The notes under the pieces are model-generated. The model searched no databases. It was not told the origin of the DNA and saw only the letters and a list, made by a program, of their open reading frames with translations. DNA of 64,000 bases, taken from positions 62,001-126,000 of the forward strand of contig VTFK01000077.1 of assembly GCA_009617715.1 (NCBI GenBank), written 5' to 3'. The position numbers and the translations under genes are program-made. Source of the stretch: Plectrocnemia conspersa. Its lineage: Eukaryota > Arthropoda > Insecta > Trichoptera > Polycentropodidae. This document shows, in pieces, positions 49,261 through 59,440 of the stretch (position 1 is its first letter; each line of letters opens with the position of its first letter).

Positions 49261-50110
49261 ATCCACACGAAAATAATAATAAAAAACATATCCGTTACGA
49301 TGTTCGAACCACCACAGGATCGATGGCACCGCACACGAGCTTTAAGCTCTTGCCGGAATGCGCTTATTTATTTATTTCAACACATTTATTTATTCTCCCG
49401 CATTAAGCGCCGCGTTTATTGCGCGAATTTTCGCCGGCGAAAAAATATACACAAAAAAAAAAAAACAGGGAAACGCATAACTCAATTGCGGAGGTGGCGT
49501 GTAAACGCGTATACTCGTCCACGCTTATAAATCTCACCCCCCGTCCGATACGAATTAATCAAAGGGCTTCGGGCGAAACTTTGCGGTTCGGCCGTAATCT
49601 ATTACGTGTGTAAGTAAGCTTACGCGTGTTTTACATTCGCAATTTTTTTCCGCTCAGTTCGACCGGTAACCGAACCGTGCGCCCGAGTTTACTCGTGTAT
49701 CTACTATGGAAAATGTGCTCGCTGCGATAAAACACCTCGGTACACGATAAACAATTCATTCGAAGGCAATTTTGAAGCGAAAGGGGTTGGAAAAATCTAG
49801 GGGCAGAGGCGCAAAATATTATATTTAGCGAAAACGCGGGGGTCGCATCGTTTGTTTGTGTGCTTATCAAAAAACGGTAGCTGAGATATTTTTTTGTTGC
49901 GGACAAGATGACTGGCGTTTTTTTTTCGGCGGTGTTTTGTATCTGATGTGTATACATAAAGAAAATAAAAATGGGCGATGATGGTGGGCGCTAATGAAAT
50001 TTTTCGGGCATCCCTTGTGTAATATTTCGAAATTAATGCGTATGAATATTTTTTTCGTGTGCTTTAGCGGAGTGCTAATTACACGCTTTGGCTTAAGTAT
50101 TATAAACTTT
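49260..50110. promoter_or_regulatory. Large GC-elevated, enhancer-like island
   Basis: About 0.85 kb of complex CpG-bearing sequence, including AACCACCACA (49316-49325, near a Runt site), TTTTCGCCGGCGAAAA (49428-49443, a perfect 16-bp palindrome) and TAATTA at 50076-50081. Open frames on both strands (49225-49613 +, 49631-49957 -) have no motif I know. Candidate regulatory element or promoter. Confidence 0.4.
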
Positions 50111-50820
50111 TTGGCTTACAAAGAAGATCGAAATTAAAAATAATATCTATATAAAGCTATTAGTGGCAAAGGTGTTTATTTTTCTTTACCTATTTTCAGG
50201 TGTAACTAAAAATGTTATTAATACCAAATTAAACCATTCGAAAAGGTCTAGTTCATTTAGTGTTCTTTATTTTTATATAACATATTTTTTTAAGTAGCAA
50301 TAATTTAATAAGGAGCATATAATATACAACTGATTTTCAGAAAGTCCAGAAACATTTGATCTTAAAATACACTAAATACTTTTATTTATTTTTTAAAATA
50401 GTCACCTTAAAGCATTTAGTAACATTTTTAGTAACCTGCTAATATTTTAGTATTTAACGTGCGCCAATAGCCGAATATTATTATATCCGTTTTATAAATA
50501 ACTGCTATTCACAACTTTGCATTAAAGTTTATCGTTTGTTGAACACATAAAAAAAGATTTTATTCTTTTTTTTTAATATCGTAGTTACTAATGATATAAT
50601 TTATAATTATTATATCCTTGCTTTAAAAAACACGACTTTAAAATTACCATAGTTTTCGATAGCATAATCATGTAATAATTGTTTTAGATAATTTATTATA
50701 TGGTTAATAAAAACGAAGTTAACGAGTGAAAATTATGGATTACACTATTTTTTACGTTAAATACGTAACTTTTTCACATTTATACACATTTATAACTTTA
50801 TTGACACTGCAGTTTATTTT
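50110..50820. other. AT-rich spacer
   Basis: AT-rich; nothing recognised. Confidence 0.45.
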
Positions 50821-51070
50821 TGTTTACTTATTTTTTTATTACAAATCTGACCATTATAATTTTGGAGATTTCCTTAAAGCGTCATGATAGCTATTGTACA
50901 AAAAATATTCATATAATTAAACTTAAAAAAAATAAAAATTAATTATGATGCACATCTTAATGGGTAAGAAAAATGGACGCGATCGTAACTTTTTTAGGCA
51001 AATTTTTTGTAATGAAATAAAAAAATTATCTAAAAAAAATAGACATAAAAAATATTTTTTTGATTCATTA
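50820..51070 (+). repeat. Dispersed repeat family G, copy 3
   Basis: Starts TTTTTTTATTACAAATCTGA, matching 47988 onward, and includes GGACGCGATCGTAACTTTTT, matching GGACGCGATCGTGACTTTCT at 48178. It is the most AT-eroded of the three copies. Same orientation as copy 2, about 2.8 kb away. Confidence 0.5.
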
Positions 51071-53040
51071 AAAAAACGAGATCATTTCTAGATTATTATT
51101 AATATGTTCTAACAACATAGAAGTGATATCAGTACAGAACTTTATAATTAATTGTCATACAGTTACATGTCATATGTATATCATTGGTATATATTATTTA
51201 TAAATCATATTGTTTTAATTTTATTGGTACTTAAAATATGTTTCAACCTGAAATAAATCAAGATCAATAAGAAGCCTATTATTTTATAGCTAAATAGCAT
51301 TTGAATTGATGGCGTGCTATGATAAACAAAGCGAAATAAAGCTTTTACTACAAACCCTTATTAAATTTACGACTTGTAAATTTTAAAACATAATTACATT
51401 ATAAAATGTACATATATACGTTGACATTTGACGAGAAATAATTTAATAAAAAATCTGTACCTTCGTTCGCACGCCTCAAAAAATATACATATATCTCACT
51501 TATCATAAAACTCGCATAAACACATTAAACTTGGATTCAATAGCAATCGTAACAATGTAGCATATTCGCACGCAAAGCCACAATGTAACTGAAGACGTAA
51601 TTATTTTTCGTTTCACAAGCCGCAAAATGAAAAAAATATACACTATTTTTATGTAAAATTAAATGTGGCGTGCTGGCTTTATGCAAATATGTCGAAGTTT
51701 TTCTAATTTGAAAACTCTTCGTAATTACGGCGAGCGTTTTCACGCGTTATTGCGTTATAACTTCCTAAATTAAAAACGTGTCAACTCGTTAGAGGACGTA
51801 AGGGCCAGCGACTAACTTAAATTCCAACCAACCACCCACGTCCCCTTTGAATATCGCCGGTAATTATAGCCTGTAATGTAGCCACGACCACAATAATGAT
51901 TTTAAATTTGCGTTTAAGGGTGTATGATTTCGTGTTTGTGTATTAAGGATTGAGCATGAAAGGGTATTTACGATATTTCAGTTTTTCAAAATCTAAATAA
52001 TAACTAAAATAAATTAAACAGAAATATAAGGGCATAGATTTTGTTAGGTTTGATTATTATTAACTAAATATAACTTATTTTAACATTATGTATTATATAA
52101 TTCACAACCCATGTGTAAATATTACGTTGAATAAAATGGAAGTCGGTTCGAGAATAGTATATCGAATGAAAACATAATGTGGAGAAGATCAAAGGTTTAA
52201 CTAGGGTCAAACTGATAAATCTGTTTTAAGCTCTTTCCTTATAAGGATTAAATTTATTTATTTATTTTTAAATGCACGTGAAGATACTCACTACTAACCA
52301 ACTATTATTCATACTTTTATTTAACTAATAATAGTAAAATAATAATAATAATAGATTTAGAACACAGAAGCTACTAAAAAAATATTTTTTTAGTTAACCA
52401 GTATTATTCTAGAATTCAAGGTTATGTTTTCATTCTTGACTGAGTTACAAATTACAAATAAAATGTCACTCTCGATGATTTTAATTACGTTGAAGCATTT
52501 TGTATTTCAATAAAATATTATATTTCGAGTATGTCTAAAGAATTTTTAGTTTAATTTAAATATTGTATTGAAGTGAAATTATAAGAAAGAAATCAGTGGC
52601 AAAAGCACCATTGATAATCATTATCTCTTTTGTAACAACATACTTATGTTAAACAAAATTATCGTCATTACTATAATAAACATTTAGAACCAGTCGCTTC
52701 TTATTTTACAGTATTCGTTAAAACGAATGCTGTAAAAATATTAAAATGTGCAACTACTTTCTATATTAACTTTATTTTAAAGGTTCATGTGAATTAAATT
52801 TAAAGTTATATTGTGCTATATAAACAAATTTGCTAAAGAAAATATTCAATGGTAAATTCTGCTAAAAATACACATATTTGTGTGAGAGAGAATAGTTTGG
52901 AAAGCATTGTTCTTTAATTAAATGAGTTTAGAAAATACTGTTCTTTCTCTTAAATATTTTATAAAATAAAATGTTGTGGTGCTAAATGTAAAACGATTGC
53001 CAGATAAAGACAAAAATATTTCCAACATAAACGACTAACA
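51070..53040. other. AT-rich spacer with one small island
   Basis: Mostly AT-rich. A GC-elevated patch lies at 51720-51960 with no feature beyond composition. No gene. Confidence 0.4.
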
Positions 53041-53160
53041 TATATTAGGTTTTTCTAGATTTTCCTAATCTCACAGATGAATATCGAACTAGATCGTACA
53101 TATTAGGTATTGCAATTTCTCTAATAGTAGAGAAAAGAAAAAATAGTTAGATAAAAAATA
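53040..53160 (+). repeat. Dispersed repeat family A, copy 2
   Basis: Partner of 6110-6225: ATTAGGTTTTTCTAGATTTT, CCTAATCTCACAG, then ATCGTACATATTAGGTATTG and TTCTCTAATAGTAG. Similarity fades after about 53125. Confidence 0.5.
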
Positions 53161-53220
53161 TTATATTAAAAGATAATACTTATTAAAAAATAAAGAAATC
53201 ATAAAATAATAAAATTAAAT

Positions 53221-53260
53221 GATTCGAACCGGATCAGCTCCTAGAAGCTGACATTAACCT
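53221..53260 (-). repeat. tRNA-like 3' half beside LINE fragment
   Basis: Reversed, TCAGCT-TCTAGG-AGCTGA forms a perfect 6-bp stem like an anticodon arm, followed by CCGGTTCGAATCAT with a strong B box (GGTTCGAATC). The 5' half belongs to the adjoining LINE sequence, so this is at most a truncated SINE head or tRNA pseudogene. Confidence 0.3.
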
Positions 53261-53890
53261 CCACTTGATCTTTAGTGGAAGTTTATCTAGCCAAAATGTT
53301 CCCACCGAGATCGTAGAAATAATCTAATGGCAGACAGGAGTGTGAGAATGACACAGTATGGCACTTTCTGACGGTAAAGTGTTAATAGAAGCATATTTCC
53401 ATAGAGAGTCTGCAACAGATCGATTGCGTTTAAACAATTTTAAATAATCTGCATACAGAAGAAAACTGTGTCATAGAACATAGATAATGCGAATAAATTC
53501 AAAGTGAAATGCGTTCTTTATAACAAAGCCGGGCATCTTAAAAGATTTATCGCAGACATCGTTTACGTATAGAGAGAACCTCCACTTACTCTAAAACGTG
53601 ATTCCGAGATCTTTAGTGGAAGTTTCTTTAGTCAAAATGCTGCCATCGAGATCGTAGGAATAATCTGATGGCAAACGGAATCTATAAAATGACAAAATAT
53701 GTGAATCTAAATCACTCTGTAAAGAGAATTAGCAACATATAAAATGAATCTAAATAATTTAAAATAATATGCATATTGAAGTATACTTAAATTTTTAACC
53801 GCCGTATTTATGTCATTAAATAATAAGGTGAAGAGCAAAGGGTCTAAGTTTTACCCGTAGGGAACCCAAGAAAGGGTAACTTATGTAATG
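53238..53890 (-). pseudogene. CR1/Daphne-like LINE fragment with internal duplication
   Basis: The reverse strand, with frame changes, gives a GS.LGPLLF-like block near 53880, then the motif DLDGSILTKETSTKDLGITF near 53600-53660, then YVNDVCDKSFKMPGFVIKNA near 53500-53570. After that the palm region recurs: a second SDGSxLT-like block lies at about 53250-53330. Nucleotide blocks of the two halves align directly (53255-53460 with 53578-53780). An internal tandem duplication of roughly 0.3 kb has therefore occurred, before or after insertion. No intact catalytic motif remains. Confidence 0.65.
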
Positions 53891-54763
53891 CAATCTTTAT
53901 TAAAATTATTATTAATTCTTTAAAGGGGTTGGAATTTTCTGATATTAATTGCCCAATATTTTATCCTTGAAGAAACTTAAGACAAATCATGTTTATCATT
54001 GCACATATTAACAAAGTTATGAGAGATAAGATTTAAAAAAAATACATTTATAAAAAAGCACACATCTGTTTTTACCTGTCTTGATATATTAAAACCTACT
54101 GTTGCTAATTAAATTAATTAATTCTCAATCATCAATTGTGTTTTAGGTATGACTGATTTTATAACTTTTTATATATCTAGAACAACATTCAAAACAAACA
54201 ATCAAATATTATAATCAAGACCTGCCATCATCTTCATAAAAGCAAAATATTAAATTAAATATATTTTTCAAAGATCATTGCGTAAAAAAAATTTACTCCT
54301 TAACCTTAATTCACATCATCGCGGTAGTTTGGCGGTTGTTAATCGTGTCAAATTAGTGTTTTAACGAAGTTGTAGGTCGTTGAAGAACCGAATTAAGCTC
54401 TATGAACACATATAATGGCTATCTGCACGTAACGTGGGTTGCCCATTTCGTTCCTCAATTACTGGTCTAAATTAATCGGTTAAGTAAATTATTTAACTAT
54501 ATCGTAAGGTAAACACTTCAATAACTGCGGTCATTTACCGATTGTAATTATTGAACTGTAAACTAAACATAATACACATTATTACTACAAGCATGTGTGC
54601 TGACTCGAGCGGTCGATACAACCCAATTAAGCCCGGTCCAAAACTAATTCTCTAACTTAATATTATTTACAATACAATAATTATAAGCATGTCATAAAAT
54701 ATGTATATTACAAATTTATTTATTAACTTAATGTATATTGAGTATTTATTTTTATTGTTTTAG
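53891..54763. other. AT-rich sequence with an island next to a candidate exon
   Basis: AT-rich except 54300-54660, a complex CpG-bearing patch about 100-450 bp upstream of the exon-like segment at 54764. It contains GGCGGTTGTTAATCG and a CACGTAACGTGGG motif at 54427-54439. It could be an intronic regulatory element. Confidence 0.3.
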
Positions 54764-54820
54764 GTACGATTTATTACGTTGTGAAAGCATATCAGAAATT
54801 ACGGGCAGCATCCTTCTACG
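54764..54820 (+). CDS. Candidate 57-nt internal exon
   Basis: A T-rich tract and TTTTATTGTTTTAG form a strong acceptor ending at 54763. The donor is TACG|GTAAATATT at 54821. The 57 nt equal 19 codons, so the exon would be frame-preserving. Two frames lack stops: one reads TIYYVVKAYQKLRAASFY, the other YDLLRCESISEITGSILL; the third has a stop. G+C is well above the immediately flanking introns. I cannot name the protein and see no convincing partner exon. Confidence 0.35.
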
Positions 54821-55960
54821 GTAAATATTATGTTATATTATTGGGTTAAATTTATTTTCAATACATACTCATAAACTTTGTATATTCTTTTTTATTTATT
54901 GTTGTTCATTGTGTTATTTTTTGCTATTATAAAATTATATTTCTATTGAACTAGTTTAAATAAATTCAATTCCATGTTGACATTTCGTTGAATGTATTGA
55001 AATTTTTTTTTCACTTTTATCTTATAAAAGTGCTTCCGAAACTCTTGAGTAAAAATATTTCCTAAAAACTTGTGGTACTTTATTATATGTTTTTTAATTT
55101 ATTAATTACTTTTTTATATGATCTGTTTTTTATCATGTAATTTATTATTTCTATTTACCATAATTATTTAATGCTAGCCGTTATAAGTTTTAAAAACCAT
55201 ATTCAATCCTTCGCTTTTTTATTTCAACAGTTTAACTTGGTTTTTAAAAAATCTAAAAAAAATATTGTTACCTTATAATACAGGTGGCTAAAAGGCGAAA
55301 TTAAACAAAAACATATTTGCTGAACGTAAACATCTTTGAAATTCTCAATGCTATTATAAAAAACATCTTAGGTAAACTCATTTTATATTTCAAAATTCGT
55401 ATTAAAAATTAAACCAAAAAAATAGCAAACGCTGTTATCTATTTGAAATAATAAATAATATACTTATATGTAGTATAAAAAATAAATATTAAAGCCTATA
55501 TTTATTTATTATAATCACGAGCAGTCTATACATGTTTAGCATTAAACTAATAATGGGTAATAAATTAATTTAAACACATATACGTTATATCTACATTAAG
55601 CAACCAACCAGCAAATATATGTAATGTAATAATTATTATCGCCTTATTTATCCCCTTCACTCAGGCTTAAAACTCGTTCTATAAATAATGGTCAAAGTTG
55701 AAATTTTAAATAGCCATAATGACATGTGCAAATATCACGCCTCTATTGTTGACAGACAGACTCTCTATTTTTTATTTTATGATAAAGATATCAGCAATAA
55801 AACAAATTAAAAATAATTGCAATACATTATTGATTGAACAATTTAGAAAAAAATGTATAAATAATATAATCATTTAGATATCGCGTTACCTAAACTTCCC
55901 ACAATAGAAGCTCTTATTTTACAAATAATAAATATTATAACGACAGAGTAAAAAAATGAA
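54821..55960. other. AT-rich spacer
   Basis: AT-rich; nothing recognised. Confidence 0.45.
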
Positions 55961-56620
55961 TGTCACACATTTTAGCGAACACAAAAAAGGCATCGCATTG
56001 TGCACGCGCGTACATACATACATACGTACATACGTGTGTATCTTATCTTTTATGTGCGGCAATTCCATCGATGTGCTTCGAAAGCAAAAAAATGCCCCAG
56101 GCCATTATCACTTGTCGGCATTGTGTCCGATTTATGTTATACACTGTCCTATCGGCTATATTGTGTGATACAGCGCGTGGTGGCCAATGTCGCGATGACA
56201 CACGTGGCCGTCACGTGGCGTCGGGTAGCGTCGTGTGGCGCCGCCCTATCGGCTGCTATATTAATTCAACAACAATTATGATAAAAACAACGCGAAATGT
56301 CGTGCCAGCGGCGGTTAGCGTGTTCCGGCAAAACTTCTCCATATTAGAAATAAATTTTATGCTCCAATACGTTTCTAGTTTTGTGTTCGTTGGTTGCGTG
56401 CGCACGAAACCGACGCTAATTTCGGGTTGCGGACACACATAAAAACCGACCACGGGGTTGTTGGGCGATCAGGGTTGTTGGAGCGGGGGCGTGTCGCGGT
56501 TTTTTTTCGCATTTCAGCGCCTATTAGGCCATATTTTAGGGGTCTAATTGTTGAGATGTTCGAGATTGGTCGATTGAGTGCGAGTGTAGTACCCTTGTTC
56601 GGGAGAATTAATGATAAATG
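55960..56620. promoter_or_regulatory. CpG-dense island, possible promoter-proximal region
   Basis: The densest CpG segment of the window, with a TACATACATACGTACATACG microsatellite near 56009-56035 and the E-box doublet at 56201-56217. All three + frames are open over part of it (55956-56168, 55960-56442, 56000-56281), and a reverse frame as well. That argues against coding even though one frame reaches 160 codons. Candidate enhancer or promoter-proximal region. Confidence 0.4.
56201..56217. promoter_or_regulatory. Tandem perfect E-boxes
   Basis: CACGTG at 56201-56206 and again at 56212-56217, so the two palindromes are 11 bp apart, about one helical turn. Such doublets can bind bHLH-PAS or Myc/USF-type dimers on one DNA face. 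CLOCK/CYCLE doublets usually have slightly wider spacing. Confidence 0.5.
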
Positions 56621-56879
56621 ATTAAATGAAAGCTCTTATTAACAGCTATTGTTTATGCTATGCTTACCTATATCGGGATCATCAATTTAACCACTCTTCT
56701 ATTAACAATTGTAGGGAATAACTCATGATATTAAATCATAAATATTGGCAGTTTGACTTGTGATAAAAAAAAATACTGTCTAATAAATGTATATTATCGT
56801 TAAAATGGAACACCACCATAGGAAAGCTTTTAACAACTATAACATACAATATAATATAAAATAAAATATCCGTGCCCTT

Positions 56880-57290
56880 AAGAAAAGATTACGCGTGCAT
56901 TCGGGACTGCCCGCGAAACGGCTGTTCTTAATCTGCTATAGCCGCGGACCGCAATTTGTTTCAAAAAATTCCGTTTTGTAATTTATCGTCCTAGCAAAAA
57001 AAGAGACATCTTATACATACTTGTTTTAAGCCGTCGCTTCCACTTCCGGACGCGCATAGCAACATTCTCCCTTCAATAGTCTACTCTGTAAATCGTATCG
57101 CTTTGTATAAACGGTGTATAATAAATAATACACGCAAACAAAAGAAATATATTTAATTATAATAATAAATAATAATAAAAATAAAAATTGAATTTGCTCC
57201 GATTAATTTTCAAACCGCCGGTAATGCGTTCGGTTGTTTCGACCAATGAAAAATAAGCATTCAAATATATAACAAGATGGCCGACAGTAC
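56880..57290 (+). promoter_or_regulatory. Promoter-like region
   Basis: Contains CACTTCCGGA (ETS-like, 57041-57050), CGCATAGCAAC (57053-57063, resembling an RFX half-site), a CCAAT box at 57243-57247, an AT-rich AAATATATAAC, and AAGATGGCCG at 57274-57283, which matches the YY1-type motif found at many metazoan start sites. It lies about 220 bp upstream of the first duplicated ATG unit. Strand is inferred from that order. Confidence 0.35.
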
Positions 57291-57506
57291 CATGACAACA
57301 GTATTTAAATAATTATTATTTAATAATAAAATTTTGTTACGCGACAATAATTTTCATTAATTCGTCATTTGACAGAATATAAATAATCGGATTGCAAATT
57401 AACAAGGTGTGTTATAACCATGAAAATTAAATATATACATAAAGTGTTGAGGATAAGAAGAATACATTGATTAAACTAGATAAACAATCATAAAACAATT
57501 TTCGTA

Positions 57507-57556
57507 ATGAAATCTTCAAATTTTGAATTCCCAGCGACGGGCTCCGAGGCCGAAAA
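57507..57556 (+). CDS. Candidate first exon, unit 1 of the duplication
   Basis: ATG at 57507 opens MKSSNFEFPATGSEAE; after 16 codons plus two bases comes AAAA|GTGAGT, a near-consensus 5' splice site at 57557. Without splicing, a stop follows almost at once. The block is GC-richer than the rest of the unit. Promoter-like motifs lie 220-470 bp upstream. I do not recognise the peptide and see no acceptor partner. Confidence 0.3.
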
Positions 57557-57697
57557 GTGAGTTTTTCCTTTTAAAATAATCGGATTGCAAATTAACTAGG
57601 TGTGTTATATCTATAAAAATTAAATATATACATATTGTGTTTAGGATAAGAAGAATACAATGATTAAATTAGATAAACAATCTTAAAACAATTAATT

Positions 57698-57747
57698 ATG
57701 AAATCTTCAAATTTTGAATTCCCGTTGCCGGGTTCCGAGGCCTAAAA
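57698..57747 (+). pseudogene. Degenerate copy of the candidate exon, unit 2
   Basis: Starts identically (MKSSNFEFP) but then reads LPGSEA and meets TAA where unit 1 has GAA. The GTGAGT donor-like site is intact at 57748. Among the six changes in the block two are silent, three alter residues and one makes the stop, so unit 2 looks unconstrained. Confidence 0.3.
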
Positions 57748-58012
57748 GTGAGTTTTTCCTTTTATATTACATAAGCATTATCATTGCTTCCGATTTAATA
57801 CACATACGTTAGATCTTAAGAATTGCAAATAAACCAGGTATGTTTTAAACGCGAACGTGTAATATATCCATAGTTATTTATTATTATTTATTTAAACTGT
57901 AAACCTATTTTTAAATGATACAAAATGTTACGTTTTAATATTATTTTTTATGTTTATTAATATTTAGTTATGTTACAAACCTATTTTAAAAATTATTCAG
58001 AAATTAAATTAG

Positions 58013-58507
58013 CAGCGAAATCTCTTTGTAACGAATACCAAAATAACGAAATTCCCAGTATAACGAATCTTCAATTTGTCCCCGAAAAACTTTCATACAA
58101 AATGTTTTCATTGTAACGAAGACTGATCTCAGTATAACAAAATATTTTGATTCGAATTTATGAATGACGTTATAACGACACAATATTTCTCCGAATTCAG
58201 TTTGTCCTTGACTTGCCGTGTGCCAGATGTGTTCAAAAGCGACATTACACGTGTTTCACTGACCCTCAAACTTTTTTTATAAAACAGTATATTCACAAAT
58301 TTTATTGTGTTTCATACAGTATCCGAAAAAAATTGGACAAAAAACGATCTATCAACTTTATAAGAGGTTTTTTTGATGCTTAAGTAATATAGTAATTAAA
58401 AATAAAATAAAAATACATCATCTTCCTTACATTCAATATAACGAATTTTCAGTATACCGAAATATATTCTTTGATTCCGTAAGCTTCGCTATATTGAGAT
58501 TTCACTG
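58013..58507. mobile_element. Non-autonomous pogo/Tigger-like element
   Basis: The right end, reversed, reads CAGTGAAATCTCAATATAGC; the left end reads CAGCGAAATCTCTTTGTAAC. These match pogo/Tigger terminal repeats, which typically start CAGTGAAAYCTC and contain TATAACGAA. TAACGA-type motifs occur about eight times in the outer thirds, as expected of transposase-binding repeats. It is about 495 bp long with no transposase. The TA target duplication has mutated and is not intact. Confidence 0.7.
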
Positions 58508-58819
58508 TGCAATGCCTAATTTATTATTATTTAGCTAAGTTTTAACCCTATTCATAAATTATATACAATATTTAGATTTACCATTAAATATCTAAATTTT
58601 AAAACTAACGTTAAATAATATAAAATGTTTTCTTCTGGAAATATTTAGTCAAGTTGTAAACCTGTTTTCAAATGAATTGAAAATGTTAAGTAGTTTTTTA
58701 TAGATTGAACCATTTTGACTATCATTGAAAATCCTAAATAATAATATCTAATTTGAACCATTCATTTTCAAAATTTTTTTTTTTTTAAATCAGAACGAAG
58801 CAAAAATAATATTTAAAAC

Positions 58820-59010
58820 CCAAAAAGTTAAGGGTCTTTAGTTTCGGTACCTATTTCTTTTAAGCTGTTTATATTTATTAAAATAGATGTAACAAAAAGA
58901 TACCTGTTACAAAATTTGATTTTAGACTGTTGTCTCACTATTTATTTATTATTTGTTAATTGTGTTTATCTCGTTATAAATCTAGACTAACACTTGTTAT
59001 ATTTCTATAC
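58820..59010 (+). repeat. Dispersed repeat family C, copy 2
   Basis: 58925-59010 matches 33690-33785 block by block (see that entry), and upstream TTGATTTTAGACTGTTG echoes GATTTTGTTTTTAGTC at 33680. Unclassified. Confidence 0.35.
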
Positions 59011-59166
59011 AAAGTAATAACTCAAACGAGTTCATATTTAATTTAATTCTAAAAGTGCTTTTTTCGACAGTATTATTTTTGTTAAACCTTTTATATATAA
59101 ATCACGGCAAACAATTGTATAATAAAATACAAATTTAAATACCGTTTAATCGTTAAAAATAGCTTT

Positions 59167-59440
59167 TCATCCTACATAAAATCTCTGTTTTTGAACAATA
59201 TGATTTTTTTTTATTTTAATAATTAATAAATAATAAATAATGTGAGATAAAATATAATTTTTATTAGATATACTATATGCGTTGAAAATATTAATTTTGA
59301 GCAGTTCTAAAAAAAGTACAGGGTCTAATAAAAGAATACATTTCAAATAACAAAAATCATTAAAACGAGTCAGACAAAGGGTATAAAGTTTGACTCGGGG
59401 GCTATCAATCGATATACGGTCCGTTGGATATTTCATGCGA
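59167..59440 (-). pseudogene. Possible LINE C-terminal fragment
   Basis: The reverse frame (89 codons) reads LYTLCLTRFNDFCYLKCILL, then DPVLFLELLKINIFNAYSIS. The spacing L..RF.D...L.K.....DP.LL..I.....R fits the conserved region after the reverse transcriptase in CR1- and R1-group LINEs, where RR.DL.FL.K.......D.P.LL is usual. Several key residues are changed. The 3' part is AT-rich. Confidence 0.45.

Larger units (their letters stand above)
57383..57850 (+). repeat. 193-bp tandem duplication plus partial third unit
   Basis: Unit 1 (57383-57575) and unit 2 (57576-57764) both start ATAATCGGATTGCAAATTAA and end AGTGAGTTTTTCCTTTTA. They differ by scattered substitutions and small indels. A diverged fragment, ATTGCAAATAAACCAGGTAT at 57822-57841, marks a third unit. 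Each full unit carries the ATG-to-donor block annotated separately. Confidence 0.85.

Noticed and set aside
49314..49330. GTTCGAACC as a reversed Pol III B box
   Set aside because: No tRNA-like sequence surrounds it, and the site is a simple palindrome within a complex island.
55960..56442. 160-codon + frame, the longest in the window
   Set aside because: Two other + frames and a reverse frame are open over the same CpG-rich DNA, the translation has no motif and includes microsatellite-derived residues, so composition explains it.
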